Shown here one piece after another: positions 1 to 5,830 of a DNA stretch of 12,613 nucleotides (its first letter is position 1; each line of letters starts with the position of its first letter). This stretch comes from Actinomycetes bacterium. Its GTDB lineage: Bacteria; Actinomycetota; Acidimicrobiia; Acidimicrobiales; Palsa-688. The notes under the pieces were generated by a model. The model had not been told where the DNA came from. It saw only the letters and a program-made list of their open reading frames with translations, and did not search any database. Made by a program: the position numbers and the translations under genes. The stretch spans positions 1 to 12,613 of the forward strand of contig JAKARG010000039.1 of the NCBI GenBank assembly GCA_021819345.1, written 5' to 3'.

Positions 1-785
1 ACCACGACCTCCGGGTCGAAGGCGTTGGCGAGGTTGGCCAGCCCGAGCGCCAGCCACCAGGCGAGCTCGGCGAGCACCTCGCACGCGCCCTGGTCGCCGG
101 CGGCGGCCGCCGCCGTGACGTGCTCGCCACGCACCGCCTCCGGGTCGCCGCCGGCCCGGGCGACGAGCTCGGGCGCCCGACCGGCCTGGGCCGCTTCGCG
201 CGCCAGGCGACCGAGGCCGTCCCCGGAGGCGAAGCGCTCCCAGCAGCCCCGCTGGCCGCAGGGGCAGGGGGGCCCGTGGGGGTCGACGACCATGTGGCCC
301 CACTCCCCGGCGAAGCGCCGGGCTCCTTCCACGAGACGCCCTCCCACCACGATCCCTCCGCCGATCCCGGTCCCGAGGGTGACCATCAGCAGGTCTCGCG
401 CTCCACGGCCGGCCCCGCGCTCGAGCTCGGCCCAGGCGGCTGCGGTGGCGTCGTTGCCCACCCAGATCGGCGCTGCGTAGGCGCTGCGCAGCTCGGCGGC
501 CAGCTCGGTGCCGACCAGGCCGGGGAGGTGGGCCGAGAAGCGCACCGTGCCCGAGGCGTCGACCAGGCCCGGGAAGCCCACGCCGAGCGCCCCGGGGGCA
601 CCCTCCGCCCCGGCGTCGCCGGCTGCGCCCGCGAGGACCTCCCCGACCACCCCTCGCAGCGCCGCCAGCAGCTCTCCGGGAAGACCGGGCGTCGGCACCT
701 GCCGGGCACCTCCGGGACCGTCGGGGACGAGGGCGAGGACCTTGGTGCCGCCGATGTCCACGCCTACCGCAGGAGCCCCGCTCAC
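1..785 (-). CDS. ROK-family sugar kinase (glucokinase-like), partial at left edge
   Basis: Cytoplasmic ATP-dependent (or polyphosphate-dependent) kinase of a hexose, most likely glucose, feeding sugar 6-phosphate into central metabolism. About 261 codons are in the window; the C-terminus lies beyond base 1. Residues 8-15 read GVDIGGTK, the phosphate-binding loop. Further on come VGNDATAAA with the putative catalytic Asp, TLGTGIGGGIV, and the ROK zinc motif EWGHMVVDPHG followed by PCPCGQRGCWE (His and three Cys). The family usually has ELGH or EIGH; here it is EWGH. The start is taken as GTG at 785, which gives the usual short N-terminus before the P-loop, but no good Shine-Dalgarno precedes it. 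The frame stays open upstream through a 27-bp repeat into the SDR gene, so the start is not certain. It is 133 bp downstream of the SDR gene, probably in the same transcript. ROK repressors are unlikely because no N-terminal HTH is present. Family sure; substrate inferred. Confidence 0.9.
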   Translation of the reverse strand, partial: MSGAPAVGVDIGGTKVLALVPDGPGGARQVPTPGLPGELLAALRGVVGEVLAGAAGDAGAEGAPGALGVGFPGLVDASGTVRFSAHLPGLVGTELAAELRSAYAAPIWVGNDATAAAWAELERGAGRGARDLLMVTLGTGIGGGIVVGGRLVEGARRFAGEWGHMVVDPHGPPCPCGQRGCWERFASGDGLGRLAREAAQAGRAPELVARAGGDPEAVRGEHVTAAAAAGDQGACEVLAELAWWLALGLANLANAFDPEVV

Positions 786-857
786 CGCGGCCAGCGGGGT
801 GCCACCGACCCGACCGGGGCCGAGGCGGCCACCGTCCCCTCCTGGCCCTCGCCTGTC

Positions 858-920
858 GGCACCCTCTCGGGAGCCACCCCCGCCGGCACCCTCTCTGGAG
901 CCACCCCCGCCGGCGCCCTC
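858..920. repeat. 27-bp tandem repeat, about 2.3 copies
   Basis: Copies at 858-884 and 885-911 differ at one base (G or T at the 12th position); a third partial copy, with one further change, begins at 912 and reaches the SDR stop codon. It fills half of the 133-bp spacer between the SDR and ROK genes. The period is a multiple of three, so it reads as a nine-residue repeat in every frame, but no known coding sequence uses it. No stem strong enough for a terminator was seen. Confidence 0.85.
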
Positions 921-1659
921 ACAGCCGGGAGCGCAGCCGGCGCATCCCCGCCAGCCAGGCGTCACGGTCGGCCACCTTGGCCGCCTCGTAGCGGCGCACC
1001 TCGGGGTGGGGCGTGACGAGCAGCTCCCCCGAGCGCAGCGCCTCGAGCACCGCCCCGGCGACCTCGTCGGGCTCGAGCAGCTCCCCGGCCGCCTCCAGCT
1101 CCCGGCGACTGCGCTCGTCGCCGCCGGCGACCATCGGGGTGCGCACCCCCTGCGGCGCCAGGCAGTGGACCCCCACCCCCCGGTCGCCGTACTCGACGGC
1201 GAGCCACTCGGCGAGGGCAACCGAGGCGTGCTTGGTCACGGTGTAGGGCGCCGAGCGGATCAGCATGAGGAGGCCGGCCGCCGAAGCGGTGATCACGAAG
1301 TGGCCTGCCCCCCGCTCGGCCATAGCCGGTAGGACCAGGCGGGCAGCCTGCACGTGGGCCATCGTGTGCAGCGCGAAGGAGCGCTCCCAGTCGGCGTCGT
1401 CTCCGAGGCCGTCGCCGGCGGCGACGCCGGCGTTGGAGCAGTAGACCCCGATCGGCCCCAGCTCCGCCTCGACCCGGCCGACCGCCGCGCCGAGCGCGCC
1501 GGCGTCGGTCACGTCGAGGCCGAGGTGCAGCTCCCCCGGCCCGCGGTGCCCGGGAAGGTCGAATGTCGCCACCGCCGACCCCTCGGCGGCGAAGCGCTCG
1601 GCCAGCGCCCTCCCGATGCCGCTCGCCCCGCCGGTCACCACCACCACCCCCCAGTCCAC
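919..1659 (-). CDS. Short-chain dehydrogenase/reductase (classical SDR)
   Basis: NAD(P)-dependent oxidoreductase with a Rossmann fold; 246 residues, the normal length for classical SDRs. The cofactor motif TGGASGIG is at 9-16, an acidic residue (Asp34) follows the second strand, NAG is at 77-79, the catalytic Ser is Ser126 in ITAS, and the YxxxK motif is Tyr139-Lys143. The helix-4 position that normally carries the Asn of the N-S-Y-K tetrad (as in a WxxxxxxN context) appears to be His98. Asp34 suggests a preference for NAD(H), by family rule. The start, ATG at 1659, lies 25 bp inside the end of the upstream methyltransferase gene, so translation is probably coupled. The substrate cannot be read from sequence; the segment AHVQAARLVLPAM and the SAPYTVTKHA stretch match a widespread actinobacterial SDR group without assigned substrate. 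Confidence 0.9.
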   Translation of the reverse strand: MDWGVVVVTGGASGIGRALAERFAAEGSAVATFDLPGHRGPGELHLGLDVTDAGALGAAVGRVEAELGPIGVYCSNAGVAAGDGLGDDADWERSFALHTMAHVQAARLVLPAMAERGAGHFVITASAAGLLMLIRSAPYTVTKHASVALAEWLAVEYGDRGVGVHCLAPQGVRTPMVAGGDERSRRELEAAGELLEPDEVAGAVLEALRSGELLVTPHPEVRRYEAAKVADRDAWLAGMRRLRSRL

Positions 1660-2465
1660 CCCGGGGAGCCTACCGAGGCGAGGTGGTACAGGCCGATCGC
1701 AGCAGCGGTGGCGACGTTGAGCGAGTCGACGCCCGGAGACATCGGGATCCGGGCCTTCTCACCGGCGAGGGCCAGGGCCGCCGCGGAGAGCCCCGGGCCC
1801 TCGGCGCCGACCACCAGGGCAACTCTGCGTCCCCGGAGCGCCGGGCCGAGCGCAGGAGCGGTCGGCTCCGGGGTGAGGGCGACGACCCGCCATCCCGCAG
1901 CGCCGAGGTGCCCGAGGTCGGCCGGCCAGTCGGAGCTGCGGCCCCACGGGACGCAAAGGACGTGGCCGAGGCTCACCCGGACGCTGCGCCGGTAGAGCGG
2001 GTCGGCGCTGGTCGGGTCGAGGAGCACCCCGCCAGCCCCGAGGGCGGAGGCGTTTCGGAACAGGGCACCGAGGTTCTCGTGGTCGTTCAGTCCCTCGGCG
2101 ACGACCAGCGGACCAGGACCGGCAACGAGCTCCTCGGTGGGAGAAGGCGGCTGGCGGCGCCCGAGAGCCACCACCCCCCGGTGCAGGTCGAAGCCGACGG
2201 TGCGCGAGAGCACCTCGGGCGAGGCGACGTAGACCGGAGCGCCCGCCGATTCGAACGCGCGCACGAGGGCGGGGAAGGCGTCGGCTTTCCCCCTCCCGAG
2301 GAGCAACGACACCATCGGGTAGCGCGAGCCGGCGAGCCTGCTCGCCGCCAGGTGGCCCTCCGCGACGAACACCGCTGCACCCTCTTCCACCCTCCGGCGC
2401 AGCGCTACGTCACGCAGCTCCCGATAGAGCGACAGCCGTGGGTCGTCGGGGTCCTCGACGCCGAT
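1635..2465 (-). CDS. TrmH/SpoU-family RNA 2'-O-ribose methyltransferase, unusual start
   Basis: SPOUT-class enzyme that moves a methyl group from S-adenosylmethionine to a ribose 2'-OH of rRNA or tRNA. All three SpoU motifs are present, numbering from the proposed start: motif 1 around 127-145 (NDHENLGALFRNA), motif 2 around 218-226 (VVGAEGPGL), motif 3 around 240-257 (IPMSPGVDSLNVATAAAI). The N-terminal substrate-binding part holds VFVAEGHLA. The first ordinary start, GTG at 2390, has its purine box directly abutting it and would remove the conserved EDPDDPRLSLYRELRDVALRRR segment. Upstream codons back to the in-frame TGA of the SRPBCC gene (2480-2478) include only CTG (2468) and ATC (2465) as near-starts; GGGA sits 5 nt before ATC, so ATC is used here. 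Spacing is 12 bp after the SRPBCC gene and it overlaps the SDR gene by 25 bp, indicating an operon. Exact RNA target unknown. Confidence 0.88.
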   Translation of the reverse strand: MGVEDPDDPRLSLYRELRDVALRRRVEEGAAVFVAEGHLAASRLAGSRYPMVSLLLGRGKADAFPALVRAFESAGAPVYVASPEVLSRTVGFDLHRGVVALGRRQPPSPTEELVAGPGPLVVAEGLNDHENLGALFRNASALGAGGVLLDPTSADPLYRRSVRVSLGHVLCVPWGRSSDWPADLGHLGAAGWRVVALTPEPTAPALGPALRGRRVALVVGAEGPGLSAAALALAGEKARIPMSPGVDSLNVATAAAIGLYHLASVGSPGWTGGWWW

Positions 2466-2477
2466 CAGGGTCCCGGC

Positions 2478-2948
2478 TCAGCGCGGCTCGGCGAGCGGCT
2501 GGTCCTGGTCCGCCTCTTCCACCCGGGCCCTCAGCTCCCGCAGAGCAGTGCTCGTGATCCGGGCCTCCGCACGACGCTTCACGAACCCCGGCAGGGGAAC
2601 CCTCAGCTCGACGACCAGGCTGTAGCGGATCTCGGTCGAGTCCTCGCCGGCGGCCTCCAGGCTGTAGGTGCCGTCGAGCCGGCGGGTCAGGTCGCCCTCG
2701 GTCTGGACCCACGAAAGCTCCTCGGGGGCCCGGGAGTAGTCGTAGAGCAAGCTGTAGGAGGTGCTGCGCCCGAATGCGGCGGCCCGGAAGGTGACCCGCT
2801 TCGCCCGGCCCTCACTGTCGCGCTCGTCGACCGCCACCGCCTTGATGTCCGCAGCCCACTCCGGGTAGCGCTCGAAGTCGGTGAGCACCGAGAGGCACCG
2901 TTCCGGCGTCCCGCGGATCACCATCCGCTCCGTGACCTCGTCGTTCAC
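2478..2948 (-). CDS. SRPBCC/polyketide cyclase-like protein (START-fold, TB16.3-like)
   Basis: Predicted 156-residue helix-grip (Bet v1-like) protein with a hydrophobic cavity, expected to bind a lipid or polyketide-like ligand in the cytoplasm. Recognisable pieces are VTERMVIRGTPERCLSVLTD, FERYPEWAADIKAV, LSWVQTEG, LDGTYSLEA, and the C-terminal helix with VPLPGFVKRRAEARI followed by ALRELRARVEE, matching the Coq10/START-type pattern and resembling mycobacterial TB16.3 (Rv2185c), which lies near pimB'. The GTG at 2948 is chosen because AAGGAG sits 5 nt upstream; a GTG at 2951 is nearly as good. The frame is open to 3041, but the extra residues are Pro/Gly-rich and unlike the family. The gene ends 12 nt before the SpoU start. 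Ligand and activity are unknown; no catalytic residues can be assigned. Confidence 0.85.
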   Translation of the reverse strand: MNDEVTERMVIRGTPERCLSVLTDFERYPEWAADIKAVAVDERDSEGRAKRVTFRAAAFGRSTSYSLLYDYSRAPEELSWVQTEGDLTRRLDGTYSLEAAGEDSTEIRYSLVVELRVPLPGFVKRRAEARITSTALRELRARVEEADQDQPLAEPR

Positions 2949-3010
2949 CACCGCTCCTTCCGGGACCTCTCCTACCCGTAAGGTACCGGGCGGCGCAGCT
3001 CGGCCGGCAC

Positions 3011-3066
3011 CACCGTCTCTTCCCGGCACCGGCGGCCGCACCGTCTCTGCCCGGCGCCGGCGGCGG
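3011..3066. repeat. 28-bp tandem duplication between SRPBCC and GT4 genes
   Basis: Copies at 3011-3038 and 3039-3066 match at 25 of 28 positions. Each starts CACCGTCTCT and ends in a CCGGC-rich part; the second copy holds the perfect palindrome CCGGCGCCGG at 3051-3060. It lies 6 bp beyond the glycosyltransferase stop, in the leader of the SRPBCC gene. It might form a weak hairpin, but there is no T tract. Confidence 0.8.
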
Positions 3067-3072
3067 AGCCGA

Positions 3073-4203
3073 TCAGCGTCCGAGCAAGCCGAGCGCCTCG
3101 CCCAGGCGGGCCGCCAGGACGTCGTAGGACAGCTCCCTCTCCACCCGGCTGCGGGCAGCCCGACCCTGCTCCTGAGATCGCTCGGGGTCGTCGATCAGCG
3201 CCTCGACCGCTGCTGCGAGCTCCCTCGGGTCCTCGGGTCGTCCGACCACCGTGCCGGTCACCCCGTCGAGCACCGCCTCGGCCGCTCCTCCGCTGTCGCC
3301 GGCGATCGCAGGCACCCCCGAGGCGGCCGCCTCCAAGAAGATGATCCCGAACCCCTCCTGCTCCAGGCCGCCCCAGCGGTTACGACACGGGAGCGCGAAG
3401 ACGTCCGCGCAGGCATGGAGGCCGGGCAGGTCGGCCTCGGCCACCCAGCCGAGCATCCTCACCGGCGCGCGGGTGCGCTCGACGAGCCGTCGCAGCCGGC
3501 CCTCGTCGCGCCCGCTGCCCCCGATCGCCACCTGCAAGTCGGGATGGCGCGGTGCCAGTAGCGCAGCCGCCTCGATCAAGGTGTCCATCCCCTTGCGGGG
3601 GACCAGGCGGCTCACGCTCACCACCAGGCGGGCCGCCGGGTCGAGACCGAGCCTGAGGCGCATCGCCGCCCGCTCGATCCCCGGCAGCGGGAAGAAGCGG
3701 TCGAGGTCGACCCCGGGAGGGATGTTGGCCACCGGGGCCAGCGGGGTCCGACCCGCCGCCCGGCGGGCCTCGGACTCGGGATAGCTGCCGGCGGCGATGA
3801 GTAGCGACGCGTGCCCGAGGACCCGCCGGAGCAGCGCCCGGCTCCCCGGCAGCCTCCCAGGGACCGTGACCTCGGCGCCGTGCAGGACCGCAGCGTAGGG
3901 AAGCCCGAGACCGGGAGCGATCAGGCCGAGCGGCAGGGCCGGGTCGAGAACCACTGCGCCGGCACCGGTCTCCCGGGCGACGGAACGGACCCGCTGGGCG
4001 AGCACCGGGTTGGGCAGCAGGACCGGCTCCCGACTGCGTACCACCGGGAACGCCTGCTCGGCGTCGAAGCGGGCGGCCCGAGGGTGCGGGGTGGTGAGCA
4101 CGACCACCTCGTCGGGCGGCAGCCGGCGCCACAGCTCCCAGAGATAGGACTGGATTCCGCCGGTCTTCGGGGGAAAGTCGTTGGTGACGAGCAGGTGGCG
4201 CAC
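3073..4203 (-). CDS. GT4 glycosyltransferase, PimB'-like mannosyltransferase
   Basis: GT-B fold retaining glycosyltransferase, probably using a GDP-sugar. Closest recognisable family is PimB', which adds the second mannose to phosphatidylinositol mannoside at the cytoplasmic face of the membrane. From the chosen GTG at 4203 the protein has 376 residues, usual for PimB'. Near the N-terminus it reads VTNDFPPKTGGIQSYL (donor/acceptor Gly loop); then LHGAEVTVPGR, VSRLVPRKGMDTLIEA (Arg and Lys that bind the nucleotide diphosphate), and EQEGFGIIFLEAAASG (the EX7E motif with the catalytic Glu). The frame remains open to 4350, but that 49-codon extension is encoded by a 31-bp repeat and looks like QPxRxQP filler absent from the family. 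No strong Shine-Dalgarno precedes 4203. No transmembrane segment seen. Following SRPBCC gene supports a PimB'-type neighbourhood. Substrate is inferred; other GT4 hexosyl transfers are possible. Confidence 0.88.
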   Translation of the reverse strand: MRHLLVTNDFPPKTGGIQSYLWELWRRLPPDEVVVLTTPHPRAARFDAEQAFPVVRSREPVLLPNPVLAQRVRSVARETGAGAVVLDPALPLGLIAPGLGLPYAAVLHGAEVTVPGRLPGSRALLRRVLGHASLLIAAGSYPESEARRAAGRTPLAPVANIPPGVDLDRFFPLPGIERAAMRLRLGLDPAARLVVSVSRLVPRKGMDTLIEAAALLAPRHPDLQVAIGGSGRDEGRLRRLVERTRAPVRMLGWVAEADLPGLHACADVFALPCRNRWGGLEQEGFGIIFLEAAASGVPAIAGDSGGAAEAVLDGVTGTVVGRPEDPRELAAAVEALIDDPERSQEQGRAARSRVERELSYDVLAARLGEALGLLGR

Positions 4204-4233
4204 GATGGGGTCGGCTGCGATCAGGTCGGCTTC

Positions 4234-4317
4234 GGTTGGGTCCGGCTGCGGCCGGGTTGGCTGCGGTTGGGTCCGGCTGCGGCCGGGTTGGCTGCGGTTG
4301 GGTCCGGCTGCGGCCGG
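4234..4317. repeat. 31-bp perfect tandem repeat, about 2.7 copies
   Basis: Units at 4234-4264 and 4265-4295 are identical, and 4296-4317 repeats the first 22 bases exactly. Each unit begins GGTTGGGTCCGG and ends GGGTTGGCTGC. The period is not a multiple of three, so it would shift frames, arguing against selection as protein. It lies just upstream of the glycosyltransferase start, in its presumed 5' leader. Identical copies suggest recent expansion. Confidence 0.93.
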
Positions 4318-4348
4318 CTCACCGCTAGCCCGGTCGCAGCCACAGAGC

Positions 4349-4354
4349 ATTACA
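4349..4354 (-). promoter_or_regulatory. Possible -10 element for the GT4 gene
   Basis: The minus strand reads TGTAAT, an AT-rich hexamer standing out in GC-rich DNA. About 17 bp upstream only a poor -35 match (TGGCTG) is present. It would place the start of transcription near 4342 and make a leader containing the 31-bp repeats. Weak, motif-only evidence. Confidence 0.25.
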
Positions 4355-4454
4355 GCTCATGCCCCTCGGCGCAGCCACGAGATGCCTCGGTACCGAGCTG
4401 CGCTCGGTGGGAGCCGGAGGCGCCCTGGAGCCCGTGGCGCACCTGCCAGGGCTC

Positions 4455-4516
4455 GCCCACCTCTCGCCCTCACATCACCTCTCGCCCTCGCCCACCTCTC
4501 GCGCTCACATCACCTC
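4455..4516. repeat. 35-bp tandem repeat, about 1.8 copies, overlapping the sepH end
   Basis: First copy 4455-4489, second 4490-4516 (incomplete), with a single base difference at 4502. Each copy contains GCCCACCTCTCGC and then CTCACATCACCTC, which itself carries smaller internal repeats. The sepH stop codon (4512-4510) lies inside the second copy. Confidence 0.85.
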
Positions 4517-5403
4517 GAGGGTCGCTCCGGTGGTGGCTCCCCGTCGCCGGCCACCGACCCGAGCTGGGCCGACAGGGGGGTCCCGGGCGACAGCCGCCCC
4601 GCCGCCAGGTCGGCCGTCCACTCCGCCTGCACTGCCTTGCGGCCGTCGCTGTAGCGCAGCACCACCTTCCACGTGCCGTCCTCGTCGTGCGCCGCCGACC
4701 AGTGCTCGGCGAGCTCGGAGGGCTCGACCCGCATTCCCCGCCGGGCCAGGTTGTGGCGCACCGCCTCCGCCAGGGGGAGGGCAGAGACCTGCCCCGACGC
4801 GGCACTCAGGTGCAGCGACCAGGCTCGCTCCAGGGCAACCCGCCGCTCGGCGACGATCGGACCGGCGAAGCGCTCGACCCACTCCGAGTCGACGCCGGCC
4901 TCTGCGGCCACCTCTGCGACGGTCCGGCCCTGACGGAGCCGGGCCTGCATCTCACGCGGGCTGAGGGCCCCGCGGAGGCCCCCGCCCGTACGGACCATCT
5001 CGTCGAAGGCGGCGTTGCTCGGCGGTGGCGACTCGGGCCGATCGTGTTCTGCCGGCTGCTCGCCGCCGGCGTCGCCGGAAGCGAATGCCGGGCGCGGTCC
5101 TGGCTCGCCCCGGTGAGCGCCGCCACCGCCGACGCCGTCGCTCGGATGGACGCCAACCGGATCGACTCCAGCCGGATCGGCGCCAGCCGGGGCGACGGTC
5201 GGGGCGCCGGCCGGACCGACGCCAGCCGGGGCGGCGACGCCGTGCTCGCCTCCGGGAACGGGACCGCCTAGAGCCCGGGTGACCTGGCTGACGAGGCCAG
5301 GGTCGACCCTCACCCAGAACCTTCCCCCTCGACCGTCGGTACGGTCGGAGAGCAGCAGCGCCCGGGACTCCGGGTCGACACCGACCAGATGGAGCTGGAG
5401 CAA
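4510..5403 (-). CDS. sepH: SepH-like septation protein (DUF3071)
   Basis: SepH is an actinobacterial division protein that binds FtsZ and promotes Z-ring assembly. The 297-residue product has the family parts: an N-terminal beta segment, QLHLVGVDPESRALLLSD with FWVRVDPGLVSQV (1-47); a helix-turn-helix region at about 147-187, LSPREMQARLRQG then VAEVAAEAGVDSEWVERFAGP; and a distal part at about 209-282 with LAEAVRHNLARRG, DGTWKVVLRYSDGR and AVQAEW. Unusually, residues 48-145 form a Pro/Gly/Ala-rich, probably disordered linker with PAGVD/PAGAD-like pentads between the first strand region and the HTH; Streptomyces SepH instead carries its disordered portion at the C-terminus. The start is TTG at 5403 with a G-rich box (GGGGGG) 8 nt upstream. 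The stop falls inside a 35-bp repeat. The family assignment is good; the FtsZ function is taken from the family. Confidence 0.87.
   Translation of the reverse strand: MLQLHLVGVDPESRALLLSDRTDGRGGRFWVRVDPGLVSQVTRALGGPVPGGEHGVAAPAGVGPAGAPTVAPAGADPAGVDPVGVHPSDGVGGGGAHRGEPGPRPAFASGDAGGEQPAEHDRPESPPPSNAAFDEMVRTGGGLRGALSPREMQARLRQGRTVAEVAAEAGVDSEWVERFAGPIVAERRVALERAWSLHLSAASGQVSALPLAEAVRHNLARRGMRVEPSELAEHWSAAHDEDGTWKVVLRYSDGRKAVQAEWTADLAAGRLSPGTPLSAQLGSVAGDGEPPPERPSR
5143..5233 (-). repeat. Degenerate 15-bp coding repeat in the SepH linker
   Basis: Several near copies of a 15-bp unit, best seen on the plus strand as GACTCCAGCCGG, GGCGCCAGCCGG and GACGCCAGCCGG, encode PAGVD/PAGAD/PAGVG pentads around SepH residues 57-86. 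The period keeps the frame. Boundaries are approximate. Confidence 0.6.
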
Positions 5404-5472
5404 CAGACAGACCCCCCGTCGGGCCTAGGAGTGGCCCGCTCCCGGGCCCGAAGCGACTGGGACGAACTGAAC

Positions 5473-5721
5473 CTACCAGCTCGCCGCCCGGGACCCGCCG
5501 GAGCAGTCGTGCGCTACGACGGCTACGCCTGACTGGCGGCGACGGTGGCGCAGCGCGGGCACCAGGCCCGCCCTGCCGAGCAGACGCACGGCGCGCTCCT
5601 CGGCCACGTCGATCACCAGGGCGTCGCCCGGCTCACGCCCGCAGATGAAGTTGACCACGCAGTCGTCACAGGTGGGGGTGTGCTGGCGCTCGCACTCGGA
5701 GCAGTCGATGGTGAAGCTCAT
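5473..5721 (-). CDS. Small Cys-rich protein of unknown function
   Basis: An 82-residue protein I do not recognise by name. Its N-terminus has a tight cysteine pattern: C7-x2-C10-x7-C18-x2-C21-x5-C27, with His14 between the pairs and one more Cys at 73. Two CxxC pairs suggest a structural zinc site or, less likely, an Fe-S cluster. The segment after it (GDALVIDVAEERAVRLLGRAG) looks amphipathic, and 58-62 is a basic cluster (HRRRQ region). The start, ATG at 5721, has AGGA 8 nt upstream; an in-frame ATG three codons earlier (5730) is also possible. The frame continues upstream into trpD-antisense sequence that is not credible. It follows a GC-rich stem-loop after trpD and precedes sepH by 69 bp. 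Low GC3 contrast was not seen, so it looks native. Confidence 0.75.
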   Translation of the reverse strand: MSFTIDCSECERQHTPTCDDCVVNFICGREPGDALVIDVAEERAVRLLGRAGLVPALRHRRRQSGVAVVAHDCSGGSRAASW

Positions 5722-5774
5722 GCGCAGCATCCTGACGAGGGGGTGCGACACCTTCCTCGGGACCCCATGCCGAA

Positions 5775-5800
5775 GCAGGCGGGTGGGGCCGCCCGCCTGC
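5775..5800 (-). terminator. GC-rich stem-loop downstream of trpD
   Basis: GCAGGCGGG (5775-5783) pairs perfectly with CCCGCCTGC (5792-5800) around an 8-nt loop. It starts 31 nt after the trpD stop and 54 nt before the Cys-rich gene start. There is no T tract, only TT after the stem in the minus direction, so it may be a weak terminator or an attenuating/mRNA-end structure. Confidence 0.45.
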
Positions 5801-5830
5801 TGCCCCGCCCGGGACCGCCGCCTGCCAGGC

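Larger units (their letters stand above)
4204..4509. other. 306-bp spacer between sepH and GT4 gene with two tandem repeats
   Basis: I see no supportable gene here. The spacer contains 2.7 copies of a 31-bp repeat (4234-4317), a possible minus-strand -10 element (4349-4354), and 1.8 copies of a 35-bp repeat (4455-4516) whose last bases overlap the sepH stop codon. If the -10 is right, the 31-bp repeats lie in a transcribed leader of roughly 140 nt ahead of the glycosyltransferase. Confidence 0.7.

Noticed and set aside
1563..2981. Long plus-strand open frame (472 codons) antisense to the SDR, SpoU and SRPBCC genes
   Set aside because: It spans several minus-strand genes with clear family motifs, and its own translation is low-complexity with no recognisable motif. 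Typical antisense openness of very GC-rich DNA.
4234..4317. CRISPR array
   Set aside because: The 31-bp copies are directly adjacent with no spacers, and no cas gene is present.
4204..4350. N-terminal extension of the glycosyltransferase to ATG 4350
   Set aside because: Encoded by a frame-shifting 31-bp repeat, absent from PimB-type proteins, which start just before VTNDFPP.
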